Shown here piece after piece: positions 15,770-26,252 of a stretch of 64,000 nt of DNA. The position numbers and the translations under genes are program-made. Source of the stretch: Janthinobacterium agaricidamnosum NBRC 102515 = DSM 9628 (GTDB taxonomy: Bacteria; Pseudomonadota; Gammaproteobacteria; Burkholderiales; Burkholderiaceae_D). The first letter of the stretch is position 1. The number at the start of each line of letters is the position of its first letter. Below the pieces are notes generated by a model that did no database searches, was not told the origin of the DNA, and saw only the letters and a list, made by a program, of their open reading frames with translations. Where the stretch lies: positions 1,542,482-1,606,481 of the forward strand of contig NZ_HG322949.1 of the NCBI RefSeq assembly GCF_000723165.1, given 5' to 3'.

Positions 15770-17950
15770 TCAGTGCGGCTGCTGCCGGAATACCGGCAGC
15801 AAGATCGACAAGATGGTGCCGTCGCCCTGGCGGCTGTCGATCACCAGTTCGCCGCCGAAGGCGTTGATGCGTTCGCGTATGCTTTTCAAGCCATACGAGG
15901 CCGCCTTGCGCTGGTCGTCCGGCTGCATGCCGATGCCGTTGTCGGCAATCACGATGGCGATGTTGCTGGCATTGATGTTCAGCGATACCTCGACCTTGCT
16001 GGCCTGGGCGTGGCGCATGATGTTGCTCAGCGATTCTTGCACCACGCGGAAGATCGCCAGCGTCAGGCGCTGGTCGAGGCTGGCGCTGGCGCTGTCGTCC
16101 AGGATCGCCAGACGGCAACGCAGCGAGCTGCGCTGCTCCATCTGGCGCAGCAGCCATTCGATGGCGGGGCTCAAACCCAGTTCCAGTGTGCTGGGATGCA
16201 AGTCGTTAATAATGGTGCGCACCGACTTGATGGTGGCGTCGATGGTGTCGAGCGCGCGCTGCACTTGCCGGTTCAGGCGCGGATGGCTGTCGGTGGTGCG
16301 CGCATGCAGCATCGACACGTCGATTTTCAGGGCCATCAGGTTTTGTCCCAGGTCGTCGTGGATATCGCGCGCGATGCGGCGGCGTTCGTCTTCCTTGATG
16401 CTTTCCTGGTGCGCCGACAATTCGCGCAGCTGGATCACCGATTGCTGCAGCGCCTCTTCATTGCGGGTGCGGTCGGTGATGTCGATGCCCATCGCGATCA
16501 GCATCAGCGGCGCGCCGGACTTGTCGTAGATCGGCTTCTTGTAGGTCTGCACCAGGCGGTTTTCTTGCAGCTGTTTATTCCACACCAGTTCTTCGCGCAC
16601 CAGCAAGCGCCGGCTGGCAAACGCGGCGCGGTCATTGGCCCAGAAGACCTGCATCTGTTCGGGTGGGAAATGCAGCGCCTCGCGTTTGCCGCTGAGGTCG
16701 ACAAAACTGACGCCCCACTGCTGCTCGCAGGCGTCATTCATCAGCATGATGTTGGAGTCGGCGTCTTTCAGGAACAAGGCCAGCGGCATCATCGAAATGA
16801 TTTCCTGCAAGCGTTCTTCGCTTTGCGCCAGCGCCTGCTCGGTATCCTTGCGCACCTCGATTTCCGCCCGCAAATGATTATTGGCGTCGAGCAGTTCGGC
16901 GGTGCGCAGGCGGATGCGATTTTCCAGTTCGGCGTGGGCGATCGCCAGCGCCTGTTCGGTCAGTTTGCGCTCGGTAATGTCGGTGGCCATCACCAGCTCG
17001 CCGCTGATGGCGCCGTATTCGTCATACAGCAGGCGTCCGCCGATGATGACCCAGGCCAGCGTGCCGTCCTGGCGCCGGTATTCCAGGTCGCGCATCGGGC
17101 TCAGCGCGGCCTGGCGCTGGAGCGGCGACACCCGCAGCAGCGTGGCTTTATCGAAGAAATCGCTGGCCAGCCGCCCTGGCAATTCGGCCGCCGGCAGGCC
17201 GAGAATGTCGCCCATGCGGCGGTTGGCCAGCAGTACCCGGCCCTGCGCGTCGGTCAGCCAGATGCCTTCGTGGGCGGTGTCGACGATTTGGCGGTAGCGC
17301 GTTTCGCTCATTTGCAGCAACTGGTGGGCGGCCTTGCGCGAAATCGTCACGTTGCGGATCTTGAGCAGGAAATAGGCGCTGGCTAACGCCAGGCTCAGCA
17401 GCAACACGGCGAGGTTGTAGCGTAATTGCCGGCCTTGTTTGCTTTCATTGTATTTCAGGTGGGTCAAGCCTTCGCGTTCATTGTCGATGATTTGTTCGAT
17501 CATCCAATTGGCTTGTTCCAGGTAGGCGGTGGTGCTGAGGTGCAGTTCGCTGTCGTGATCGGAGTAGGTGGAGCCGGGCTGCTGGAGTTGCAACTGGTGG
17601 TGGATATGGTTTTTCAGGCGCAGCAGCTGGGCGTGGCTTTCCGGTAAATCGGTGGCCAGCCAACTGCCTTCCGCGAGCCGCTGGTCGAGCAGCGCCAGTC
17701 TGGCGTCGCGGCGTTTCAGGCTGGACGGGCCCGGATGGTTCAGGTAGTGGTGCTGTTCGCTTTCGGTGCGGTACAGCTCGGCACGCACTTGTTCCAGCCA
17801 GGAGACCCGTTCATGCAAGTGATCGACTTGCAGGCCGGCCCGTTTGGACAAGGCCGTATCGTGCCAGACCAGCGCCGCAAGCATGGTCAGCAGCGTCAAG
17901 ACGATACCGACGCCAACCAGGCTCAATGTTTCAATGGACCATTTCCGCAT
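15770..17950 (-). CDS. Membrane sensor histidine kinase with two PAS domains (NarL-partner type, HisKA_3)
   Basis: A 726-residue kinase from the ATG at 17950, which has GGAAAG five bases before it; an upstream ATG at 17983 has no such signal. Order: transmembrane helix (about 9-30), periplasmic helical sensor region of about 150 residues (CHASE3-like), second membrane helix (about 178-198), PAS (about 215-340, with PAC ending ATDITERK), a coiled coil, second PAS (about 380-500, ending GIDITDRT), HisKA_3 dimerisation domain with His531 (ARDIHDDLG) and an HATPase_c domain (VQESLSNIMRHAQ, ADNGIGM, GLKSIRERI). Kinases of this class pair with LuxR-type regulators, but none is adjacent; it is an orphan here. 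Confidence 0.9.
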   Translation of the reverse strand: MRKWSIETLSLVGVGIVLTLLTMLAALVWHDTALSKRAGLQVDHLHERVSWLEQVRAELYRTESEQHHYLNHPGPSSLKRRDARLALLDQRLAEGSWLATDLPESHAQLLRLKNHIHHQLQLQQPGSTYSDHDSELHLSTTAYLEQANWMIEQIIDNEREGLTHLKYNESKQGRQLRYNLAVLLLSLALASAYFLLKIRNVTISRKAAHQLLQMSETRYRQIVDTAHEGIWLTDAQGRVLLANRRMGDILGLPAAELPGRLASDFFDKATLLRVSPLQRQAALSPMRDLEYRRQDGTLAWVIIGGRLLYDEYGAISGELVMATDITERKLTEQALAIAHAELENRIRLRTAELLDANNHLRAEIEVRKDTEQALAQSEERLQEIISMMPLALFLKDADSNIMLMNDACEQQWGVSFVDLSGKREALHFPPEQMQVFWANDRAAFASRRLLVREELVWNKQLQENRLVQTYKKPIYDKSGAPLMLIAMGIDITDRTRNEEALQQSVIQLRELSAHQESIKEDERRRIARDIHDDLGQNLMALKIDVSMLHARTTDSHPRLNRQVQRALDTIDATIKSVRTIINDLHPSTLELGLSPAIEWLLRQMEQRSSLRCRLAILDDSASASLDQRLTLAIFRVVQESLSNIMRHAQASKVEVSLNINASNIAIVIADNGIGMQPDDQRKAASYGLKSIRERINAFGGELVIDSRQGDGTILSILLPVFRQQPH

Positions 17951-18057
17951 CAACTTTCCAATAGAGCTATCGCATGCGCTCATGTGATAGCGCTATAGAA
18001 GCCCTATTGTAATGCGAGTAATGCGAGTTTTGTCACTTTGAGTTTCTTTTTGAGTAA

Positions 18058-18089
18058 TAAAAAACGGCGGAACCGTCAGGTTCCGCCGT
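18058..18089 (-). terminator. ppc terminator
   Basis: An 11-bp perfect stem ACGGCGGAACC / GGTTCCGCCGT with a four-base loop; on the minus strand it is followed by a T run. It lies 25 bp after the ppc stop. Confidence 0.9.
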
Positions 18090-18113
18090 GGCGGTAATAC
18101 GCGGCGGCGATCG

Positions 18114-20957
18114 TCAGCCGGTATTGCGCAAGCCCGCCGCGACGCCGTTGATCGACAATTGAATGCCGCGATGGACCCGCTCATCGACCCTGGCTTCGGC
18201 CGACAGCGCGCGGTGGCGCTTGATCAGTTCGACCTGCAAGTGATTCAGCGGATCGAGATAGGCGAAGCGGTTCATGATCGAGCGCGCCAGCAGCGGATTG
18301 CCGGCCAGCCGTTCGGTATTGCCGGTGATCAGCTCCAGGCACTGGATGGTCGCGCCATGCTCGTCGGTGATGCGCTTGAAGATACGTTCGCGCAATTCAC
18401 TATCGCTGACCAGCTCCGCGTAGCGCGACGCGATCGCCAGGTCGGTCTTGGCCAGCACCATGTCCATATTCGACAGCAGCGTGGCGAAGAACGGCCAGTC
18501 GCGGTACATCGCGCGCAGCGTGGCGATCTTGTCGTCTTTCGAGGCGCCGTGCTTGCCATCCTCGGCGTTGATCCAGCTGCCGATGGCGCTGCCGAAACCG
18601 TACCAGCCGGGCAGCAGCAAGCGGCACTGGCCCCACGAAAAGCCCCACGGAATCGCGCGCAAGTCTTCGATGCGCTTGTTCGCCTTGCGCGAGGCCGGCC
18701 GCGAACCGAGGTTCAGCTCGGCGATTTCGGCCAGCGGCGTGGCGGCGAAAAAATACTCGGTGAAACCCGGGGTTTCATACACCAGGTCGCGGTAGGCGTG
18801 ATACGCGAGGTCGGACAATTGCGCCATCGTCGCCTCGAACAGCGCCAGTTGCCGGCCGGGTCCTGATTCGGACTGGCTCGGCATCAGGCTCGCTTCCAGC
18901 GTCGCGGCGACCAGCAACTCCAGGTTGCGGCGGCCGATGTCGGCGTTGGAAAACTTGGAGGCGATGATTTCACCCTGTTCGGTCAGGCGGATCTGGCCGT
19001 TGACCGTGCCGCGCGGCTGCGCCAGGATCGCTTCATAGCTCGGGCCGCCGCCGCGGCCGACGGTGCCGCCGCGGCCATGGAACAGGCGCAGCTTGACGCC
19101 GGCCTTGTTGAAGTCGTCGACCAGGCCGATTTCAGCCTTGTACAATTCCCAGTTGGAGGTCAGGAAACCGCCGTCCTTGTTGGAGTCGGAATAACCGAGC
19201 ATGACTTCCTGCAATTGGCCTTGCTTGGCGATCAATTGTTTTACTTGTGGCAGGGCCATGAAGCGGCCCATGATGTCGGCCGCGCGCTGCAAGTCGGGGA
19301 TGGTTTCGAACAGCGGGATCACCATCAGGTCGCTCTCGCTGTCGCCGCTGGCCCAGTCGGTGCGCAGCAAGCCGGTTTCTTTTTGCAGCAGCATCACTTC
19401 CAGCAGGTCGGACACGGTTTCGGTGTGCGAAATGATGTAGTTGCGGATTGCCCGGTCGCCATAACGCTGGCGGATTTCCTTGGCCGCGCGCAAGATCGAT
19501 AATTCCGAATCGCTTTCCTCGCTGTAAGTGATGTACGGCGAATACAGCAAGCGCGGCTGGGCCAGTTCGGACAGCAGCAACTGTTCCTTCTGCGCTTCGC
19601 CGAGGGCCGAATAATCGCTTTCGACGGCGCTCTTGGCGAACAGCTCGGCCAGTACCCGCTCATGGATGTCGGAGGTCTGGCGCATGTCCAGCGAGGCCAG
19701 GTGGAAGCCGAAAATGTCGGCCGCGCGTTTCAGCGTGGCCAGGCGCGGCTTGACCAGCGCGGCGCCATGGTTGTCTTGCAGCGACGTGACCAGCACTTGC
19801 AGGTCGGCCGAGAATTCGCCGGCGGCCTGGTAGGGCGCGGCGGCGCCGACTTCCTTGCGCAGGATATTGGTCGCGCCGAGGAAGCGCGCGGTGGCGGCCA
19901 GCCGGGCATAGATGCCGATCAGCGCGCGCCGGTACGGTTCGTCGCTGCGGTGCGGCGAGGCGTCCGGCGACTGGTCGGCCAGCGCCTGCAACGCCGGATC
20001 GACGCCGATCATCAGCGTCGAGATCGACAATTCGGCGCCCAGCGCATGCACTTCCTCCAGGTAAAAGTCGAGGATGGTGGTGGCGTGGCGCGCCAGCGCG
20101 TGCTGCATGGTGCCGGCGTTGACGTTCGGGTTGCCGTCGCGGTCGCCGCCGATCCAGCTGCCCATCTGCACCGACGAGGCGTCGATCTTTTCTTCTCCGC
20201 CATTGTCTGACGGATACTGGCTGGCGATGTCGGCTTCGATATCGTCGTACAGGCCCGGCAATTCGCGCAAGAAGGTGATGCGGTAATACGACAGCGCGTT
20301 TTCGATTTCATCGCTGACGGTCAGCTTGGAATAGCGCAGCATGCGGGTTTGCCACAGCGTGGCGATGCGCGCATGCAGCATTTGCAGGTTGGCGATGCGC
20401 TCTTTCGGCGTCAGCGGCAAGTCGCGCTCGGCCAGCAGGCGCGCGATGTCGTGTTCCGCGTCGAGGATGCTCTTGCGCTGCACTTCGGTCGGATGGGCCG
20501 TCAGCACCGGCGAAATCAGCGCTTCCTTGAAGAAGGTGTCGACCGTCTCCTTCGACACGCCGGCATGCTTGAGCTTGCATAGCGCATAATTGACGCTGCC
20601 TTGCTGGGCTGGCGAGCCGGCCAGCAAATGGGCGCGGCGGCGGCGGATGTGGTGCTGGTCCTCGGCGATATTGGCCAGATGGGAAAAGTAGGAAAAGGCG
20701 CGCACCACCGAAATGGTTTGTTCACGCGACAATTGTTTCAGCAAGCCATCGAGTTCTTCCGCGGCGCTGGCGTCGGCTTCGCGGCGGAAGCGCACGGCGG
20801 TCTGGCGTATGGTTTCGACCACGGCAAACACCGCGTCGCCTTCCTGGTCGCGCAGCACGTCGCCGAGCAGGCGGCCGAGCAGGCGGATGTCTTCTTTGAG
20901 CGGAGCGTCTTTGTCCGAGCCCGTTTGAACGTCTGTTGCACTAGCTTCTTTTACCAT
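18114..20957 (-). CDS. ppc: Phosphoenolpyruvate carboxylase
   Basis: A 947-residue enzyme that makes oxaloacetate from PEP and bicarbonate, refilling the TCA cycle. Visible hallmarks: catalytic His155 in TAHPTEVQRKS, the GSWIGGDRDGNPNV segment, MLGYSDSNKDGG, and the glycine-rich loop FHGRGGTVGRGGGP. The extreme C-terminus GLRNTG is the usual end of the family and takes part in the active site. The start MVKEASATD at 20957 fits the family; twelve more upstream codons are open. It is divergent from the hemC operon (193 bp between) and single-gene. Confidence 0.97.
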   Translation of the reverse strand: MVKEASATDVQTGSDKDAPLKEDIRLLGRLLGDVLRDQEGDAVFAVVETIRQTAVRFRREADASAAEELDGLLKQLSREQTISVVRAFSYFSHLANIAEDQHHIRRRRAHLLAGSPAQQGSVNYALCKLKHAGVSKETVDTFFKEALISPVLTAHPTEVQRKSILDAEHDIARLLAERDLPLTPKERIANLQMLHARIATLWQTRMLRYSKLTVSDEIENALSYYRITFLRELPGLYDDIEADIASQYPSDNGGEEKIDASSVQMGSWIGGDRDGNPNVNAGTMQHALARHATTILDFYLEEVHALGAELSISTLMIGVDPALQALADQSPDASPHRSDEPYRRALIGIYARLAATARFLGATNILRKEVGAAAPYQAAGEFSADLQVLVTSLQDNHGAALVKPRLATLKRAADIFGFHLASLDMRQTSDIHERVLAELFAKSAVESDYSALGEAQKEQLLLSELAQPRLLYSPYITYSEESDSELSILRAAKEIRQRYGDRAIRNYIISHTETVSDLLEVMLLQKETGLLRTDWASGDSESDLMVIPLFETIPDLQRAADIMGRFMALPQVKQLIAKQGQLQEVMLGYSDSNKDGGFLTSNWELYKAEIGLVDDFNKAGVKLRLFHGRGGTVGRGGGPSYEAILAQPRGTVNGQIRLTEQGEIIASKFSNADIGRRNLELLVAATLEASLMPSQSESGPGRQLALFEATMAQLSDLAYHAYRDLVYETPGFTEYFFAATPLAEIAELNLGSRPASRKANKRIEDLRAIPWGFSWGQCRLLLPGWYGFGSAIGSWINAEDGKHGASKDDKIATLRAMYRDWPFFATLLSNMDMVLAKTDLAIASRYAELVSDSELRERIFKRITDEHGATIQCLELITGNTERLAGNPLLARSIMNRFAYLDPLNHLQVELIKRHRALSAEARVDERVHRGIQLSINGVAAGLRNTG

Positions 20958-21150
20958 AATGAATGAACGAAAGAATGAGATTAAGTGGTGCAAAGGCTTT
21001 TGGCCGCAGTCTGCAAAGGAGTCGCATGATAAAATTTGTGATCTTGATCAAGCGCGAATAACTGGTTTTTACCGGTCAGGTTTCATTAGCAATGATTAAC
21101 AGCGAATTAACAGCGAATTAATAGCCACAACGACAGCGAAAGAACTTGTT

Positions 21151-22146
21151 TTGAACTCATCCGAATTGACGCAAAATATTCCATCCAGATTGGTAATCGC
21201 CTCCCGTGAAAGCCGGCTTGCCATGTGGCAAGCTGAACATGTACGCGACCGCTTGGCTTTATTATATCCTCAGTGCAGCGTCGAGATTCTCGGCATGACC
21301 ACCCGCGGCGATCAAATCCTCGACCGTACCCTGTCCAAGGTCGGCGGCAAGGGATTGTTTGTCAAGGAACTGGAAGTGGCGATGGCCGATGGCCGCGCCG
21401 ACCTGGCCGTGCATTGCCTGAAGGATTTGCCGATGGATTTGCCGGAAGGTTACAGCCTGGCCGCCATCCTCGACCGCGAAGACCCGCGCGACGCGCTGGT
21501 CTGCAACGATTATCCATCGCTGGACGCGCTGCCGCCCGGCGCGGTGGTCGGCACCAGCAGCCTGCGCCGCCAGGCGCTGGTCGCGGCGCGTTATCCGCAC
21601 CTGGAAATCCGTCCGCTGCGCGGCAACCTCGACACCCGGCTGGGCAAGCTGGACCGTGGCGATTACGCCGCCATCATCCTGGCCGCGGCCGGCTTGAACC
21701 GGCTCGGCCTGGCGCACCGCATCCGCGCCTTGCTCGATCCCGAGTACAGCCTGCCGGCCGCCGGCCAGGGCACGCTGGCGATTGAAATCATGGGCGAACG
21801 GCATGATGGCGTCGACCTGATGCGCCTGCTGGCGCCGCTGAACCACAGCGCCACCGCAGTGGTGTCGCTGGCCGAACGCAAGGTGTCGCGCATCTTCGGC
21901 GGCAGTTGCCAGATTCCGCTGGCGGCCTACGCCACGCTGGACGGCGCCACGCTGCGCCTGCGCGCGCTGGTTGCCACGCCGGATGGCCAGCGCATCGCCA
22001 CTGCCGACGTCAGCGGCCCGGCCGATGCGCCGGAAGCGCTGGGCGAACAAGCCGCCGCCGTGCTGCGCGCGCAGGACGCGGCCGGCATCCTGCTGTCGTG
22101 CGCGGTGCAGCCGGACCAGCACGAGGGATTGACGCCGCATGGCTGA
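21151..22146 (+). CDS. hemC: Hydroxymethylbilane synthase (porphobilinogen deaminase)
   Basis: A 331-residue enzyme that joins four porphobilinogens into hydroxymethylbilane in tetrapyrrole synthesis. The dipyrromethane cofactor is carried by Cys253 ([10 protein letters not shown]); the catalytic Asp is Asp111 (DREDPRDAL); substrate-binding arginines lie in [10 protein letters not shown] and [11 protein letters not shown]. No ATG exists before the conserved core; the best start is the TTG at 21151, with a weak ribosome binding site. It is the first gene of a tight hemC-hemD-hemX-hemY operon and overlaps hemD by 8 bp. Confidence 0.95.
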   Translation: MNSSELTQNIPSRLVIASRESRLAMWQAEHVRDRLALLYPQCSVEILGMTTRGDQILDRTLSKVGGKGLFVKELEVAMADGRADLAVHCLKDLPMDLPEGYSLAAILDREDPRDALVCNDYPSLDALPPGAVVGTSSLRRQALVAARYPHLEIRPLRGNLDTRLGKLDRGDYAAIILAAAGLNRLGLAHRIRALLDPEYSLPAAGQGTLAIEIMGERHDGVDLMRLLAPLNHSATAVVSLAERKVSRIFGGSCQIPLAAYATLDGATLRLRALVATPDGQRIATADVSGPADAPEALGEQAAAVLRAQDAAGILLSCAVQPDQHEGLTPHG

Positions 22147-22945
22147 TACCGTGGTGATCACGCGGCCGCTGGCCCAGGCCGGGCCGCTGGCCGAACGGGT
22201 CGCCGCGCTGGGACGTCCGGTATGCATCTTGCCGCTGCTGGAAATCGAGGCGCTGGACGACCAGGCCGGATTGAAAACCGCGCTGGCCGGGCTGGCCGGT
22301 TACGACCTGGTGGCCTTCGTGTCGCCGAATGCGATCGACGCCGCGTTTGCCCACATCCGGTCATGGCCGGCCGGCCTGAAACTGGCCGTGCTGGGCGAGG
22401 GCAGCCGGCTGGCGCTGGCCGCGCATGGCGTCACGCCGGACAATACCGACATCATCAGCCCGTTCGACGCGGCGCACAGCGATTCGGAACACTTGCTGAT
22501 GACGCTGGACCTGGACAGCTTGCGCGGCAGCAAGGTGCTGATCGTGCGCGGCGAAAGCGGCCGCGAACTGATGGCCGACGGCTTGCGCCAGGCCGGCGCC
22601 GCAGTCACCTTCATCGCCGCCTACCGGCGCCGCGTGCCGCCGCTGACTCCCGCCTTGCAAGCGACGCTGCTCGGCTTGTTGCAGCGCGAAAACGACTGGA
22701 TCATCACCAGCTCGGAAGCGTTGCGCGGTTTGCGCGGTTTGCTGCAAGAAATTGACGCTAGTGCAGCGGGACGGCCGCGGAATGGCGCACCGCAAGAAAC
22801 TGCTGTTGCGAAAATGCAACAGCAGCATTTGATCATCCCGCACGCCCGGATTGCCCAGACCGCCAAGGAATTGGGTTTTACCCGCCTGACCCTGACCGGA
22901 TCAGGCGACGAACGTGTGCTGGCCGCGTTACAATCACGACCATGA
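22139..22945 (+). CDS. hemD: Uroporphyrinogen-III synthase
   Basis: A 268-residue protein of the low-identity HemD family: two Rossmann-like lobes with [21 protein letters not shown] at the start, the [13 protein letters not shown] segment, [19 protein letters not shown] and the end [21 protein letters not shown]. It closes hydroxymethylbilane with inversion of ring D. It overlaps hemC by 8 bp and hemX by the ATGA tetranucleotide. A Gly/Pro/Arg insertion near residues 205-220 ([12 protein letters not shown]) is variable in the family. Confidence 0.93.
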   Translation: MADTVVITRPLAQAGPLAERVAALGRPVCILPLLEIEALDDQAGLKTALAGLAGYDLVAFVSPNAIDAAFAHIRSWPAGLKLAVLGEGSRLALAAHGVTPDNTDIISPFDAAHSDSEHLLMTLDLDSLRGSKVLIVRGESGRELMADGLRQAGAAVTFIAAYRRRVPPLTPALQATLLGLLQRENDWIITSSEALRGLRGLLQEIDASAAGRPRNGAPQETAVAKMQQQHLIIPHARIAQTAKELGFTRLTLTGSGDERVLAALQSRP

Positions 22946-24108
22946 ACGACATGCCTACATTATCCGACCCTGGCGCCAATCCGAACGCCGCCGCGCATAG
23001 CGCGGCGGCGGCGGACAGCGCCGTCAAAATTTCACCGCCGGCCGGCCTGGCGCCGCCCAGCCTGCTCGACACGCTGCAAAAGCCGATGTCGGTCGCCGTC
23101 ATCATCCTGGCCGTGCTGCTGGGCCTGCAAACCTGGAGCAGCAGCAGGAAAATCAGCAACCTGCGCGAAGAAGTCGCCAAGCGCCTGCAAAAAGGCGATG
23201 TCAGCAATGCCGAAACCGGCACGCTGGCGCGCGGCGTGGTGGAAGCCAACAAGGAATTGCAAATCAAGGTAGGCGCGCTGGAAAGCCGCCAGTCCGAGGC
23301 GCAAAGCCAGCAAATGGCGCTGGAACAACTGTATAACGATTTGTCGAAAAACCGCGACGAATGGGCGCTGACCGAGATCGAGCAAGTGCTGTCGACCGCC
23401 AGCCAGCAATTGCAATTGGCCGGCAACGTGCCGGGCGCGCTGATCGCGCTGCAAAACGCCGACCGCAGCCTGTCGCGTTCCGACAAGCCGCAATTCATCA
23501 CGATACGCCGCGCCATCGGCCGCGACACGGAAAAACTGAAAGCGTTGCCGAGCGTCGATTCGACCGGCGTCGCCTTGCGCCTCGATGCGGTGATCGGGCA
23601 AATCGACTTGCTGCCGATGTTGTCGGATGAAAAGCCCAGCGTGCCGGCCGCGCCGCTGCGTCCGGCCAGGGCCAAGGCCGCGGCCAAGGGCGCGCTGGTC
23701 GGGCCGGAACCGGACGCCGGCAATCCCTTCCTGCTGAAATTGCAAGACATCTGGCATAGCTGGAGCAGCGAAATGTGGATCGATGTGCGCCAGTTGATCC
23801 GCATCCGCAGCGTCGATACGCCGGATGCGCTGATGTTGTCGCCGAGCCAGTCGTATTTTCTGCGAGAAAACATCAAGCTGCGCCTGCTGAATGCGCGCAT
23901 GGCCTTGCTGTCGCGCAATGAAACCGCGTTCCGCAGCGACTTGATCGCGGCCCAGGATGCGCTGGTGAAGTATTTCGACACCCGCGCCAAGTCGACCCAG
24001 ACCGCGCAAGCCTTGCTGCGTCAAGTGCAGGCAAGCAATCTGGCGATCGACATGCCCACTTTGTCGGACAGCCTGAGCGCTGTGCGCAACTATAAAGCGA
24101 AGCCTTAA
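22942..24108 (+). CDS. hemX: HemX-like membrane protein (uroporphyrinogen-III C-methyltransferase-like)
   Basis: A 388-residue protein with a disordered N-terminus, one transmembrane helix (about residues 48-66, MSVAVIILAVLLGLQTW), a coiled coil with many Gln/Leu (about 70-150) and the globular HemX domain. Although often annotated as a methyltransferase, it has none of the SAM-binding motifs of CysG; its role in haem synthesis is unclear and may be scaffolding at the membrane. It is translationally coupled to hemD (ATGA) and lies five bases before hemY. Confidence 0.9.
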   Translation: MNDMPTLSDPGANPNAAAHSAAAADSAVKISPPAGLAPPSLLDTLQKPMSVAVIILAVLLGLQTWSSSRKISNLREEVAKRLQKGDVSNAETGTLARGVVEANKELQIKVGALESRQSEAQSQQMALEQLYNDLSKNRDEWALTEIEQVLSTASQQLQLAGNVPGALIALQNADRSLSRSDKPQFITIRRAIGRDTEKLKALPSVDSTGVALRLDAVIGQIDLLPMLSDEKPSVPAAPLRPARAKAAAKGALVGPEPDAGNPFLLKLQDIWHSWSSEMWIDVRQLIRIRSVDTPDALMLSPSQSYFLRENIKLRLLNARMALLSRNETAFRSDLIAAQDALVKYFDTRAKSTQTAQALLRQVQASNLAIDMPTLSDSLSAVRNYKAKP

Positions 24109-24113
24109 GCCCC

Positions 24114-25310
24114 ATGCGTCTATTTCTCTGGTTACTCGCCCTGATGGCCGCGGCCATCGGCATCGCCGTCACGGCGCGTTTCAATCCCGGCAACGTGGTG
24201 CTGTTTTACCCGCCGTACCGGATGGACTTGTCGCTCAATTTCTTCCTGGTGTTGCAGGTGCTGCTGTTCCTGCTGCTGTACCTGGCGATCCGGGCGTTCC
24301 GCACCACCATGAAAATGCCGGGCCGGGTGGCCGCCTATCGCCAACGCAAGCGTGAACGCGATGGCAACAAGGGTTTGCGCGACGCCTTGAAGGCGCTGTT
24401 CGAAGGCCGCTTCGGGCATGCCGAAAAAGCCGCCTTGCGCGCCGCCGACTTGCCGGAAAACGCCGGCCTGGCCGCGCTGATCGGCGCCCGCGCCGCACAC
24501 CGCATGCGCCAGTCGGAGCGCCGCGACAGCTGGCTGGCGCGGGTCAACGACGATGCCGCGCTGAAAACCGCACGCCTGATGACGGTCACCGAATTGCTGG
24601 TCGACGACCATCAGCCGGAAGCGGCGCTGGCGGCGGTGGAAGAATTGAACGCCAGCGGCACGCGTCACATCCACGCCTTGCAATGGTCGCTGAAAGCGCA
24701 GCAGCAAGCGAAGAACTGGCCGGAAGTGCTGCGCCTGGTGCGCACGCTGGACAAGCACCGCGCGCTGCATCCGGCGCTGTCGGCGCGGCTGCGCGAGCTG
24801 GCCTACGACGATTTGCTGTCCGACACCACCCATGACGCCGAATCGGTGATGCGGGTCTGGTCGACCATACCGAGCGTGGATCGTCTGAAACCCTACATCG
24901 CGTGCCGCGCCGCGACCGCGCTGAACGCCCGTGGCTTGCACGACGAAGCCCGTCTGGTGGCCGAAGAGGCGCTGGCCGCCGACTGGGACGACCGGGTGGT
25001 GCGGGCCTACCGCGAAGCGGCCGCTCCGGCCGGTTCGCCGGCGCTGCTGGCGCAAATCGAACATTGCGAACAATGGCTGCGGCAGCGTCCGACCGACGCC
25101 GAACTGGCGCTGACGCTCGGTTCGCTGTGCCTGAAACAAAAACTGTGGGGCAAGGCCCAGCGCCACCTGGAGCAGGCCTTGTCCGACGCCAGCGATTCGC
25201 GCATGGTGCGCGAAGCCCATTTGAAACTGGCGCAAATGCACGACGCGTTGCAACAGCAGCAAGAGGCCGCCGCCCATTATCGGCAGTGCGCCTTAGCAAC
25301 AATTCTGTAA
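24114..25310 (+). CDS. hemY: HemY inner-membrane TPR protein
   Basis: A 398-residue protein with two N-terminal membrane helices (about 3-20 and 41-60), the HemY_N domain, and a series of tetratricopeptide-like helical repeats to the C-terminus (for example LALTLGSLCLKQKLWGKAQRHLEQAL). This is the proteobacterial HemY, unrelated to the protoporphyrinogen oxidase of the same name; it is proposed to organise late haem synthesis at the membrane. It is the last gene of the operon; a strong terminator follows 24 bp later. Confidence 0.93.
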   Translation: MRLFLWLLALMAAAIGIAVTARFNPGNVVLFYPPYRMDLSLNFFLVLQVLLFLLLYLAIRAFRTTMKMPGRVAAYRQRKRERDGNKGLRDALKALFEGRFGHAEKAALRAADLPENAGLAALIGARAAHRMRQSERRDSWLARVNDDAALKTARLMTVTELLVDDHQPEAALAAVEELNASGTRHIHALQWSLKAQQQAKNWPEVLRLVRTLDKHRALHPALSARLRELAYDDLLSDTTHDAESVMRVWSTIPSVDRLKPYIACRAATALNARGLHDEARLVAEEALAADWDDRVVRAYREAAAPAGSPALLAQIEHCEQWLRQRPTDAELALTLGSLCLKQKLWGKAQRHLEQALSDASDSRMVREAHLKLAQMHDALQQQQEAAAHYRQCALATIL

Positions 25311-25334
25311 GCCGGTTGCTGCCAGACCGCTGCC

Positions 25335-25368
25335 AGGCCCGTTTTTCGACAGAAAAACGGGCCTTTTT
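25335..25368 (+). terminator. Terminator of the hemCDXY operon
   Basis: A perfect 13-bp stem AGGCCCGTTTTTC / GAAAAACGGGCCT with a GACA loop followed by five T. Confidence 0.92.
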
Positions 25369-25449
25369 ACTTGCTGCGACGCACAAGTTACCATTGCTTC
25401 ACTATATAATGACGCCGTTAAAACACTGTCCGCATATTGAGGAAATACC

Positions 25450-25992
25450 ATGAGTTTGAATAAAGTCTCATCCGGTCGCGACCTGCCGAACGATTTCAAC
25501 GTGATCATCGAAATCCCGATGAATGCCGATCCGATCAAATATGAAGTCGACAAGGAAAGCGGCGCGATCTTCGTCGACCGCTTCATGGGCACCGCGATGC
25601 ACTATCCGTGCAACTACGGTTACGTGCCGAACACCCTGTCGCCGGACGGCGACCCGGTCGACGTGCTGGTGATCACCCCGTTCCCGCTGTTCCCGGGCGT
25701 GGTGGTGCGCTGCCGTCCTATCGGCGTGCTGAAAATGACCGACGAATCCGGTGAAGACGCCAAAGTGCTGGCCGTGCCGGTCGATAAGGTATTGTCGATC
25801 TACAGCCACTGGCAAAAACCGGAAGACTTGAACGAACTGCGTTTGCGCCAGATCCAGCATTTCTTCGAGCACTACAAAGACCTGGAAAAAGGCAAATGGG
25901 TCAAGATCGACGGCTGGCATGGTCCGGAAGCGGCGAAAGCTGAAATCCTGAACGGTGTTGCCGCTTATCAAAAAGAAACCGAAGCTTCCTGA
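25450..25992 (+). CDS. ppa: Inorganic pyrophosphatase
   Basis: A 180-residue family I pyrophosphatase, which drives biosynthesis by splitting PPi to phosphate. The metal-binding acidic residues Asp66, Asp68 and Asp71 are in [11 protein letters not shown]; further site residues lie in [15 protein letters not shown] and in [23 protein letters not shown] precedes the ATG. Single gene between two terminators. Normal family length (about 175). Confidence 0.97.
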   Translation: MSLNKVSSGRDLPNDFNVIIEIPMNADPIKYEVDKESGAIFVDRFMGTAMHYPCNYGYVPNTLSPDGDPVDVLVITPFPLFPGVVVRCRPIGVLKMTDESGEDAKVLAVPVDKVLSIYSHWQKPEDLNELRLRQIQHFFEHYKDLEKGKWVKIDGWHGPEAAKAEILNGVAAYQKETEAS

Positions 25993-26027
25993 TCGGCGCG
26001 GCCAGCACGCCGCAACTGCATCGAAAG

Positions 26028-26062
26028 ACGCATCCTGTCGTGAGACCGGGTGCGTTTTTTTT
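26028..26062 (+). terminator. ppa terminator
   Basis: Stem ACGCATCC / GGGTGCGT (one G-U pair) with a 12-base loop followed by eight T, 36 bp after the ppa stop. Confidence 0.8.
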
Positions 26063-26252
26063 CGTCTTGAATGGTCATCGCATGGAGTGAGTCAGTGTGC
26101 TGCGGATGACCTTGACTTGAGCTTCAGAAACTTGCTTGAATATATGCTCAGTGATTCAAATTATTTTAAATAATTGCCATACGTCATGTAATGTAATGTA
26201 TTGTTTTGGTAATTTTTTTTCGCTTGCTTGAGCGGGGTTTTGAGAGTGAATA

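Noticed and set aside
15773..17386. A 537-codon plus-strand frame
   Set aside because: Shadow of the histidine kinase gene; the kinase frame has all expected motifs.
22942..24108. Uroporphyrinogen methyltransferase activity for HemX
   Set aside because: The protein lacks SAM-binding motifs of CysG/CobA; the name comes from its position only.
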